Origin: Nocardioides sp. Soil805
GTDB taxonomy: Bacteria > Actinomycetota > Actinomycetes > Propionibacteriales > Nocardioidaceae
Length of the DNA: 64,000 bases
Assembly: GCF_001429625.1 (NCBI RefSeq)
Contig: NZ_LMSU01000005.1
Coordinates: forward strand, 103,783-167,782
Direction: 5' to 3'
The notes under the pieces were generated by a model that was given only the letters and a program-made list of their open reading frames with translations, ran no database searches and had not been told where the DNA came from. Shown here piece by piece: positions 58,117 through 64,000 of this stretch. Each line of letters opens with the position of its first letter. Position 1 is the first letter of the stretch. The translations under genes and the position numbers were made by a program.

Positions 58117-58650
58117 ATGGTTTTCGCCCCTGACACGGCGCAGTCGCTCGAGGCCGCTGTGGTGCTCGCCAACAGCGCCCTGGACCCGGACACCCTCACC
58201 ACGGTCGATGCCCTCACCGCCTTCTACGAGGGGCAGGGCTACTCCGGCGGGCACCGCCGCGACGGTGCCGAGCTCGACGCCGTCCGCGCCATCCGCCCGC
58301 GGCTGCGGACGCTGCTCCTCGCCGAGCGGGACGCCGCGGTCGGACAGGTCAACGAGATCCTCGCCGACGCCCGTGCGGTCCCCCGCCTCGTGCGCCACGA
58401 CGCGCTCGACTGGCACATCCACGCCGTCGACGACGCGGCGCCGTTGGCCGACCGCATCCTCGTGGAGACCGCGATGGCCATGGTCGACGTGGTCCGAGCC
58501 GACGAGATGGGGCGGTTGGGGGTGTGCGCGGCCGACGACTGCGAGGGACTGGTGCTCGACCTGTCCCGCAACCGCTCCCGCCGCTACTGCTCCACCACGT
58601 GCGGCAACCGCGAGGCCGTGGCGGCGTACCGGGCCCGCCAGAAGGCCTGA
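58117..58650 (+). CDS. CGNR zinc-finger regulator (ABATE domain)
   Basis: A 177-residue protein. Residues about 5-130 are the helical ABATE stress-sensor-like domain; residues about 135-177 are the CGNR finger (CAADDCEG, RRYCSTTCGNREAVAAYRARQ) with its four cysteines. These are DNA-binding regulators of actinobacteria. It diverges from the EamA transporter, which it may control. Confidence 0.92.
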   Translation: MVFAPDTAQSLEAAVVLANSALDPDTLTTVDALTAFYEGQGYSGGHRRDGAELDAVRAIRPRLRTLLLAERDAAVGQVNEILADARAVPRLVRHDALDWHIHAVDDAAPLADRILVETAMAMVDVVRADEMGRLGVCAADDCEGLVLDLSRNRSRRYCSTTCGNREAVAAYRARQKA

Positions 58651-58668
58651 GCCTCCCCCCTGCGGCGC

Positions 58669-59448
58669 TCAGCCCAGGAAGCGGCGCAGCACCTCGATGA
58701 GCACGGCCGGCTGCTGGGAGTGCACCCAGTGCCCGGCGTCCTTGACCATCACCCGCCGGTTGCGTGGGAAGCGGCGGTCCATCTCCGGGGCGTGCTCGTC
58801 GCTGACGTAGTCGGACAGCGCCCCGCCCACCCACAGCACCGGACCGTCGTACGACGCGTCCCCGAGCGCCTCGTCCGGCCACCCGACCAGCGCGTCCATC
58901 TCCTCGCCCAGCAGGTCGAGGTTGACCTGCCAGAGCCAGCCGTCGCCCTCGCGCCGGAGGTTCTGCAGCAGGAAGCTGCGGACGGTCGGGTTGGGCACCG
59001 CCTCCCGCAGCGCCTCGTCCGCCTGGTCGCGGCGCTCCACGGCCGACAGGTCCAGGGCCCGCATCGTCTCGATGTAGCCGACGAACTCACGCCCCGAGGA
59101 GTACGCCGTCGGCGACACGTCGACGACCACCAGGCGGTCGACGAGCTCGGGGAGCCGCAGCGCGAGCACCATAGCGACCTTGCCGCCCATCGAGTGCCCG
59201 ACCAGTGCGAGCGGGCCCTCGTCACGGATCGCCTCGGCGACCAGGTCGGCCAGCTCGAGGTAGTCGAACGTCTCGGTCCACGGCGAGCGCCCGTGGTTGG
59301 GCATGTCCACCAGGAGCACGCGGTGGTCCCGGCTGAGGTCCTTGGCGACCTGCGTCCAGTTCTTGCCCTGGCCGAAGAGGCCGTGGCAGAAGGCGACGAC
59401 CGGACCCGTGTCGCCGAGCCGGGTCACGTGCAGGTGCGAGTCGCTCAC
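58669..59448 (-). CDS. Alpha/beta-fold hydrolase
   Basis: A 259-residue hydrolase with oxyanion segment CHGLFGQGKNW, nucleophile Ser86 in LVGHSMGGK, an acidic residue in the region of VVVDVSPTAY and catalytic His near the end (KDAGHWVHSQQP). It resembles the small esterase/YbfF group. GTG 59448 has CAGACT six bases upstream, so it is likely leaderless. It diverges from the HIT-like gene with only 38 bases between starts. Substrate unknown. Confidence 0.88.
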   Translation of the reverse strand: MSDSHLHVTRLGDTGPVVAFCHGLFGQGKNWTQVAKDLSRDHRVLLVDMPNHGRSPWTETFDYLELADLVAEAIRDEGPLALVGHSMGGKVAMVLALRLPELVDRLVVVDVSPTAYSSGREFVGYIETMRALDLSAVERRDQADEALREAVPNPTVRSFLLQNLRREGDGWLWQVNLDLLGEEMDALVGWPDEALGDASYDGPVLWVGGALSDYVSDEHAPEMDRRFPRNRRVMVKDAGHWVHSQQPAVLIEVLRRFLG

Positions 59449-59486
59449 CGGCCCAGTCTGCCAGCACGCTCTGGCAGCATCGGCGC
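59449..59486. promoter_or_regulatory. Back-to-back leaderless promoters in a 38-base gap
   Basis: On the minus strand CAGACT (59460-59455) ends six bases before GTG 59448; on the plus strand CAGCAT (59475-59480) ends six bases before ATG 59487. The inverted repeat CTGCCAGCACGCTCTGGCAG fills the middle (59458-59477), overlapping both -10 elements. Confidence 0.5.
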
Positions 59487-60122
59487 ATGACCTCGTCGGG
59501 AGCGCAGTCCGCGCGTGAGTGGTACGACGACACCCGGGCCCGCATCGCGGCCACCGGCTACCGATCGCCACCGTGGCACGACTGGCCGACGTGGCCCTTC
59601 GACGGCGAGCTCGTCCAGCGCGAGCTGGAGCCGCCCACCGAGGAGCGAGCGCGCGGTGGCACCGGCGGCGACTGCTTCATCTGCGCGGCGGCCGCCGGCG
59701 ACGGCGGGGACTACGTGGTCTGGCGCGACGAGCTCGCGATGCTTGGCCAGCCGCGCGACGACGTCGCGCTCCCGTTCGTGGCCTTCCTGATGCCCCGGCG
59801 CCACGCGGACCTGTCCGACCTGGAGCCGCGCGAGGCCGCGCGGATGGGCGAGCTGCTGGTGCTGCTCGAGCGCGCCGTCACCGACGTCCTCGACGTGCCG
59901 CGGATGCAGGCCCTGCGCTGGGGCGACGGGCAGGAGCACCTGCACTGGTGGACGCTGGCCCGACCGACCGGGGTCGAGCAGCTGCGAGGAGCGTTCACGC
60001 CGCTGTGGGACGACCTGCTGCCGAGCAGGCCGCGCGCGCAGTCGAGGGCCGACCTCGAGGCGGTCGCCCGGCGCCTGGTCGAGCTCGCCGGCGGCGAGCT
60101 CCCGTGGGTCGGGGCGACCTAG
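59487..60122 (+). CDS. HIT-like protein
   Basis: A 211-residue protein with a Cys-x2-Cys pair (DCFICAAAAGD), the segment FLMPRRHADLSDL and a short HIT-type motif EHLHWWTLARP (His151, His153). The family hydrolyses or transfers nucleotidyl groups; the third His of HxHxH is not conserved, so activity is uncertain. Start decided by CAGCAT six bases upstream. Its last bases overlap the stop of the next, convergent gene. Confidence 0.78.
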   Translation: MTSSGAQSAREWYDDTRARIAATGYRSPPWHDWPTWPFDGELVQRELEPPTEERARGGTGGDCFICAAAAGDGGDYVVWRDELAMLGQPRDDVALPFVAFLMPRRHADLSDLEPREAARMGELLVLLERAVTDVLDVPRMQALRWGDGQEHLHWWTLARPTGVEQLRGAFTPLWDDLLPSRPRAQSRADLEAVARRLVELAGGELPWVGAT

Positions 60123-60892
60123 AAGTCGAAGCCGTCGAACCCGTCGAACAGGTTGCCGATGCCGTCGCCGAGGCCGCCGAACATGTCGCCGAGGCCCTCG
60201 CCGATCGCCCCGATGCCCTCGCCGAGGCCGTCGAAGCCCCCGCTGAAGAGCATGCCCATGAACATCCACTCCATCGGCCCGAAGTTGCCGAAGTAGCCCT
60301 GGGCGTAGGGCTGGTAGGCCCGGCCTCCCTGCCAGTAGGGCACCCGCCGGGAGCCGACCATCACCTTGCGGATGTCGGGCTCGGCGCCGACCGTGACCCG
60401 CTCGAGGTCGAGCTGGCACGCGGGCACGTCGCGGCGCGCGCCGCCCGGCGGCGTCCAGGGCACGTCGGCCACCGACATCCCGTGCCGTGGGTCGAAGAAG
60501 CACGGCGGGCGTCGCGTCGGCAGCGGCCGACCGTCCACCCGTGCGCGGACGCACGCCATGGCGTAGCGCCCGTCCTCGAGGATCTCGGTGACGTGGCGGA
60601 CGTCGTCGGGTCGCGACATGGCGGCGGCCGCCACCTTGGCCGACTCGTAGGCGTCGAGGGCCCGCTGGTAGTCGGCGTTCTCGCCCGCCCCGAGCGGGGT
60701 GCCGGCGAGCTCCAGGTCGAGGTCCTGCAGCTCCACGCCGAGGGCCGTGACGTCCTCCTCGGCGAGGCGCTTGACCGGCTCGAGCTCGGCCTGGCGCTGG
60801 GAGACCTCGCGGCGCTTGCTGGTCCGACCGGCCGACACGGCGAGAGCCACCAGGCCACCGAGGACCACCAGCAGTAGGACCATGCCCATCAT
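60119..60892 (-). CDS. Membrane-anchored protein with a Gly/Asp/Phe-rich tail
   Basis: A 257-residue protein. Residues 1-22 form one membrane helix (MMGMVLLLVVLGGLVALAV); a charged helical region (about 23-90) and a middle domain with CVRARVDGRP, CFFDPRHGM and ACQLDLERV follow. The last 60 residues (YQPYAQGYFGNFGPMEWMF, then GG-FDGLGEGI repeats ending FDGFDGFDF) are low-complexity and may be membrane-interacting or assembling. ATG 60892 has TACGCT seven bases upstream. No family is recognised. Confidence 0.75.
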   Translation of the reverse strand: MMGMVLLLVVLGGLVALAVSAGRTSKRREVSQRQAELEPVKRLAEEDVTALGVELQDLDLELAGTPLGAGENADYQRALDAYESAKVAAAAMSRPDDVRHVTEILEDGRYAMACVRARVDGRPLPTRRPPCFFDPRHGMSVADVPWTPPGGARRDVPACQLDLERVTVGAEPDIRKVMVGSRRVPYWQGGRAYQPYAQGYFGNFGPMEWMFMGMLFSGGFDGLGEGIGAIGEGLGDMFGGLGDGIGNLFDGFDGFDF

Positions 60893-60956
60893 GGCGCCCA
60901 GCGTACGTCCCGGATCCACGCCCGCCCCGGGCGCTCGCGGCTGACAGACTCCACCC

Positions 60957-61451
60957 ATGACAGCCGCCGAGCGCATCGAGGTCACCCGCGCGGTGAGCAC
61001 CCCGCCGTCCGAGGTCTTCGCCCTGCTCTGCGACCCCCAGGGCCACGTCGCCATCGACGCGTCCGGGATGCTCCAGGACGCCGAGGGCGACCGCGTCACC
61101 GCGGTCGGGCAGAGTTTCGTCGTGCACATGGACCGCGAGTCCCTCGGCGACCTCGACCTGGGCCGGTACGACGTCACGGTCACCATCACGACGCTCGAGC
61201 GCGACCGGGAGATCGCGTGGACGGTGCTCGGGCGGGTCCGCCCGCAGATCGGGCACGTGTACGGCTACCGCCTGGCTCCCTCGGACGACGGCGGCAGCCT
61301 CGTCACGTCGTACTACGACTGGTCCGACATCGCCCCCGAGTGGCGCGACTCCGGGATCTTCCCGGTCATCTCCGAGGCCAGCCTCAAGGCGACGCTCGGC
61401 ATCCTGGACCGGACCGTGCGCCGCGGCTACCCGCTGGCCGCCGAGCGCTGA
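60957..61451 (+). CDS. SRPBCC-family protein
   Basis: A 164-residue START/Bet v 1-fold protein (IEVTRAVSTPPSEVFALLCDP, EIAWTVLGR, YGYRLAPSDDGGSLVTSYYDWSDI). The fold binds hydrophobic ligands; function not assigned. ATG 60957 has CAGACT six bases upstream. It overlaps the convergent WYL gene by 25 bases. Confidence 0.83.
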   Translation: MTAAERIEVTRAVSTPPSEVFALLCDPQGHVAIDASGMLQDAEGDRVTAVGQSFVVHMDRESLGDLDLGRYDVTVTITTLERDREIAWTVLGRVRPQIGHVYGYRLAPSDDGGSLVTSYYDWSDIAPEWRDSGIFPVISEASLKATLGILDRTVRRGYPLAAER

Positions 61452-62380
61452 AGCCGGTCGGCCAGGCCGGTCGCGGCCGCCCGCAGCTCGGGCGGGTCCA
61501 GGATCTCGCACTCGAAGCCCAGCCACGCGATGTGGAAGGCCAGCCACTCGAGCGCGTCCGCACTCGACTCGAGCAGCGTCGTCTCCTCGTCGATCACGGT
61601 GAGGGTCGCCCACCGCGCGTCCGTCCGCTCGGCCACCTCGGCCAGGGACGCGTGCACACGCACCCGCGCGTGGTGGCTGAAGGGCGAGTGGCTCACCGAG
61701 CGTCGGACGTACTCCGCCGGGTCGGGGTGCTCGCGGGCGGTGAAGCGCCACGTGGAGGGCACGACCTCGCGCATCCGGTCCAGCCGGAAGGTGCGCCAGT
61801 CCTCGCGGTCGACGTCCCACGCCATGAGGTACCACCGGCGGCCCGTCGCCACCAGCCGCACCGGCTCGACCCGACGCTCGGTCGCGGCGCCGTCGCGGGC
61901 GTCGTACCCGAAGCGGACCCGCACCAGGTCGCGGCAGGCCCGCGCCAGCGTCAGGAGCACGTCGCCGTCGACGACGTCCTTCGCCGAGGTGAGGGTGACC
62001 GTCGCCTCGTGGATGGCCTTGACCTCCGAGCGCAGCCGCGGCGGCATCACCTGGTCGAGCTTGGCCAGCGTGCTCAGCGCCGCCTCGCTGGCCCCGCTCA
62101 CGGTGCCCCCGGCCGCAAGCCGGAGCGAGACGGCGATGGCCACCGCCTCGGCGTCGTCGAGGAGCAGCGGCGGCAGCTCGCGTCCGCGGCCCAGCTGGTA
62201 GCCGCCCCCGACCCCCTGCGCGGCGTGCACCGGGTAGCCCAGCGCGCGGAGCCGCTCGACGTCGCGGCGGATGCTGCGGGTGGTCACCCCGAGGCGCGCG
62301 GCCAGCTCGGGCCCGGACCACACGGGTCGTTGCTGCAGCAGGCCGAGGAGTCGCAACGTGCGCTCGGTGGTGTCGCCCAT
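61427..62380 (-). CDS. WYL-domain (YafY-like) transcriptional regulator
   Basis: A 317-residue regulator. HTH_11 domain (about 1-60: PVWSGPELAARLGVTTRSIRRD), then a WYL domain (about 135-230) with RWYLMAWD, and a C-terminal WCX-like domain. ATG 62380 has CACCAT six bases upstream. It diverges from the VOC gene; the operator-like repeat between them points to auto- and cross-control. Confidence 0.92.
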   Translation of the reverse strand: MGDTTERTLRLLGLLQQRPVWSGPELAARLGVTTRSIRRDVERLRALGYPVHAAQGVGGGYQLGRGRELPPLLLDDAEAVAIAVSLRLAAGGTVSGASEAALSTLAKLDQVMPPRLRSEVKAIHEATVTLTSAKDVVDGDVLLTLARACRDLVRVRFGYDARDGAATERRVEPVRLVATGRRWYLMAWDVDREDWRTFRLDRMREVVPSTWRFTAREHPDPAEYVRRSVSHSPFSHHARVRVHASLAEVAERTDARWATLTVIDEETTLLESSADALEWLAFHIAWLGFECEILDPPELRAAATGLADRLQRSAASG

Positions 62381-62401
62381 GCCTGCATGGTGGCAGAGGA
62401 A

Positions 62402-62420
62402 GCGGACAGTCCCTGTCCGC
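62402..62420. promoter_or_regulatory. WYL-regulator operator candidate
   Basis: GCGGACA (62402-62408), five bases, TGTCCGC (62414-62420): a perfect inverted repeat in the 61-base divergent region between the WYL regulator and the VOC gene. Confidence 0.6.
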
Positions 62421-62441
62421 GACTCCGGGCAGACTGACCCC

Positions 62442-62903
62442 ATGAGCCGAACGATCCAGGTGACGTACGACGCCCACGACCCGCGCTCCCTCGGCCTCTT
62501 CTGGTGCGCCGCCCTCGACTACGCGGTCGATCCCCCGCCCGGCGGCGAGATCGGCGGCCCCGAGGAGACGGTGGCGGCCTGGATGGACTTCCTGCGCTCG
62601 GCCGGGGTCCCCGAGGAGCTGCACAACTCCGCCTTCGCCCTCGTCGACCCGACCGGCGCAGGCCCGCGGCTCTTCCTCCAGCAGGTGCCCGAGCCCAAGA
62701 CGGCCAAGAACCGGGTGCACCTCGACGTCCGCGCCGCTCCCGGCCTGACCGGCGACGAGCGGATGGCGGCCCTCGAGGCGGAGTGCGAGCGCCTGGTCGG
62801 GCTGGGAGCCACCCGGCAGCGACGCGTCGAGCCGGACGGCGGCATGAACGCCGGGCACATCGTGATGACCGACCCGGAGGGCAACGAGTTCTGCCTCGAC
62901 TGA
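62442..62903 (+). CDS. VOC-family (glyoxalase-like) protein
   Basis: A 153-residue protein of the Glyoxalase_6 type (IQVTYDAHDPRSLGLFWCAAL, RVHLDVRAAPGL, HIVMTDPEGNEFCLD). It may bind a metal through His and Glu at the RVHLDV and NEFCLD positions. Function unknown. CAGACT lies six bases before ATG 62442. Likely controlled by the divergent WYL regulator; a long hairpin follows. Confidence 0.87.
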   Translation: MSRTIQVTYDAHDPRSLGLFWCAALDYAVDPPPGGEIGGPEETVAAWMDFLRSAGVPEELHNSAFALVDPTGAGPRLFLQQVPEPKTAKNRVHLDVRAAPGLTGDERMAALEAECERLVGLGATRQRRVEPDGGMNAGHIVMTDPEGNEFCLD

Positions 62904-62927
62904 GGGCAGCGGCCGCCGGGGAGAGTC

Positions 62928-62969
62928 GCAGCGGGCCGCCGACCTCCCCCGAGGTCCGCGACCCGCTGC
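62928..62969 (+). terminator. Hairpin after the VOC gene
   Basis: GCAGCGGG (62928-62935) pairs with CCCGCTGC (62962-62969), and GACCTC (62941-62946) with GAGGTC (62951-62956) in the loop. It lies 25 bases after the stop and well before the next start. The remaining 130 bases to the ATPase gene show nothing else clear. Confidence 0.6.
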
Positions 62970-63087
62970 CGCGACGTGCGGGTGGGCTCTCCCCTGTGGA
63001 GTCCACACGCCGTCTGTCGTGACGAGCCTCTCGTGGTCAAGGGCGTCTTGGCATCCGTAGTCCTACGTAATGCGGGCGCCGGACCGC

Positions 63088-63093
63088 TAGATT
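63088..63093 (+). promoter_or_regulatory. -10 of the leaderless STAND ATPase gene
   Basis: TAGATT ends seven bases before GTG 63101, which lacks a ribosome binding site. Confidence 0.45.
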
Positions 63094-63100
63094 CTCAAGG

Positions 63101-64000
63101 GTGCTCACCCCCTGCCTCGGTCGCGAACAGACGCAGCAGCACCTCGCGTCCGCACTGGCGACGTCGCGCTGGGTGACCCTCGTCGGTCCGCCCGGCAGCG
63201 GCAAGACCCTGCTGGCCCGCCACGCGGCCGCGCGGTCGGCCAGCACGTGGGTCAACGCCCGGGGCATCCGGCGTCCCGAGGAGGTCCTCACCGCGTGCCT
63301 CGACGCCCTCGACGCCCAGCCCACGCCCGGGGACTCGGCACAGGGTGCCCTGTGCCGGGCCGTGGACGGCCTCGACCAGCTGCTCGTCGTCGACGGCCTG
63401 GACCTCGACCCCACGCTGCTGGGTCCGACCTTCCAGCACGTCGTGTCCTCCACCACCGACGCCCGCCTCGCGCTCACGTCGGTGACCATGGCCGGTCAGC
63501 CGGCCGAACGGGTCGTGCGGGTGGGCCCCCTCGCCGTCCCTCGCCCGCACGAGCCGCTGTCCGGCCCCGCCGTCGAGCTGTTCCTGCGCCGGGTGGAGGC
63601 GGCCGGCGGGCACCCCGTCGACCTGGCGGCGCACGGGGACGACGTACGCCGCCTCCTGCACGCCACGGGCGGCCTCCCGCTCCTCATCGAGCAGATCGCC
63701 GCGCAGATCGCGCTCGTCGGCGTCACCAACGTGGTGCCGACCGCCTCGCTGTCGGAGGCCGTCCACGCCTCCTACGAGCTGCTCGACGAGCACCAGCAGC
63801 GGTGCTTCCGGCGCCTGGCCCACCTCGGCTCCCCCGTCTCCCTCGAGGTGCTGGCCGAGGTGACCGGGGCCGAGCGCGACGAGGCGGCCACGATCGTGTC
63901 CGCCCTGGTGCGACGCAGCCTGGTCGAGGTCCTGCCCGACGGCCGCTTCGACATGCTGGCCCCGATCCGGCGTCACGGCGCCCTCCTCACCGCCTCGACC
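63101..64000 (+). CDS. STAND-type ATPase/regulator, 3' end outside the window
   Basis: An open frame of 300 codons from GTG 63101 to the window end. The start VLTPCLGREQ is followed by Walker A VTLVGPPGSGKTLLARH (about residues 25-41), a Walker B-like LLVVDGLDLD (about 93-102), and GGLPLLIEQIAAQIA, the GxP motif of AfsR/LuxR-family NB-ARC-like proteins. A winged-helix-like part (CFRRLAHLGSPVSLEVLAEV) follows. It is likely a large transcriptional regulator whose C-terminal sensor and any DNA-binding domain lie outside the window. Confidence 0.85.
   Translation, partial: MLTPCLGREQTQQHLASALATSRWVTLVGPPGSGKTLLARHAAARSASTWVNARGIRRPEEVLTACLDALDAQPTPGDSAQGALCRAVDGLDQLLVVDGLDLDPTLLGPTFQHVVSSTTDARLALTSVTMAGQPAERVVRVGPLAVPRPHEPLSGPAVELFLRRVEAAGGHPVDLAAHGDDVRRLLHATGGLPLLIEQIAAQIALVGVTNVVPTASLSEAVHASYELLDEHQQRCFRRLAHLGSPVSLEVLAEVTGAERDEAATIVSALVRRSLVEVLPDGRFDMLAPIRRHGALLTAST

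Overview
This window is very GC-rich chromosomal DNA with dense, short-spaced genes, frequent GTG/TTG starts, many 4-bp stop/start overlaps (ATGA, GTGA, TTGA) and many genes whose -10-like hexamer sits only 6-8 bases before the start codon. Together with the gene content (GlgE pathway, short-type GlgP with an N-terminal extension, Ccr, MeaB, split acyl-CoA mutase, a CGNR regulator, WYL regulator, M36 protease), it points to an actinobacterium, most likely of the Nocardioides/Propionibacteriales type; the genus is inferred, not proven. I see no tRNA, rRNA, CRISPR array, insertion sequence or phage gene, and no gene-free stretch longer than about 270 bases. Both window ends cut through genes.

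Layout. 1-4509: end of an unknown gene, a dienelactone hydrolase, the etfB-etfA electron-transfer operon, a small membrane protein and an enoyl-CoA hydratase. 4572-22173: alpha-glucan and trehalose metabolism. GlgX is followed by a coupled ion-channel-like gene; an AraC-DinB fusion and GlgP lie on the other strand; a large secreted M36 protease interrupts; then comes the tightly coupled glgE-treS-mak-glgB operon, which turns trehalose into branched alpha-glucan through maltose-1-phosphate. 22244-26217: two tandem secreted cupredoxin-like paralogues and a multicopper oxidase carrying an extra cupredoxin domain. 26254-31984: a five-gene operon (ABC transporter, beta-hydroxyacid dehydrogenase, GntR regulator) diverging from a LarA-family racemase, probably an uptake and catabolism unit for a 2-hydroxy acid or sulfonate-like compound. 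32031-39533: a NUDIX protein with a GNAT-like N-terminus, pyruvate phosphate dikinase, a LysR/EamA divergent pair, a cold-shock-like protein, a CnoX-like thioredoxin/TPR protein and a GtrA protein.

39570-54257: acyl-CoA rearrangement and C4/C5 metabolism, with regulators interspersed. The B12-dependent mutase large subunit has the Phe/Gln signature of isobutyryl-CoA mutase and is preceded by a perfect 20-bp palindrome; further on are MeaB, thiolase, methylmalonyl-CoA epimerase, an SDR and crotonyl-CoA carboxylase/reductase. Between them lie TetR/cupin, MarR, a TetR-MMPL exporter operon, an alkyltransferase-like protein, a PH-domain membrane protein, a 56-residue membrane peptide and a secreted laminarinase-fold protein. 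54391-64000: a DivIVA-like coiled-coil protein coupled to an AI-2E-family membrane protein, an EamA transporter diverging from a CGNR regulator, an alpha/beta hydrolase diverging from a HIT-like protein, a small tail-rich membrane protein, an SRPBCC protein, a WYL regulator diverging from a VOC protein, and the start of a STAND-type ATPase that runs off the window.

Combined picture: the etf genes, EchA, thiolase, Ccr, mutase, MeaB and epimerase make a coherent short-chain acyl-CoA network, while GlgX/GlgP/GlgE/TreS/Mak/GlgB make a nearly complete glycogen-trehalose cycle. The most notable unexplained signals are the 20-bp palindrome at 41290-41309, the LarA/ABC cluster with overlapping divergent promoters, the copper-protein cluster with its palindrome, a possible CTG start, and the widespread leaderless-promoter signature.
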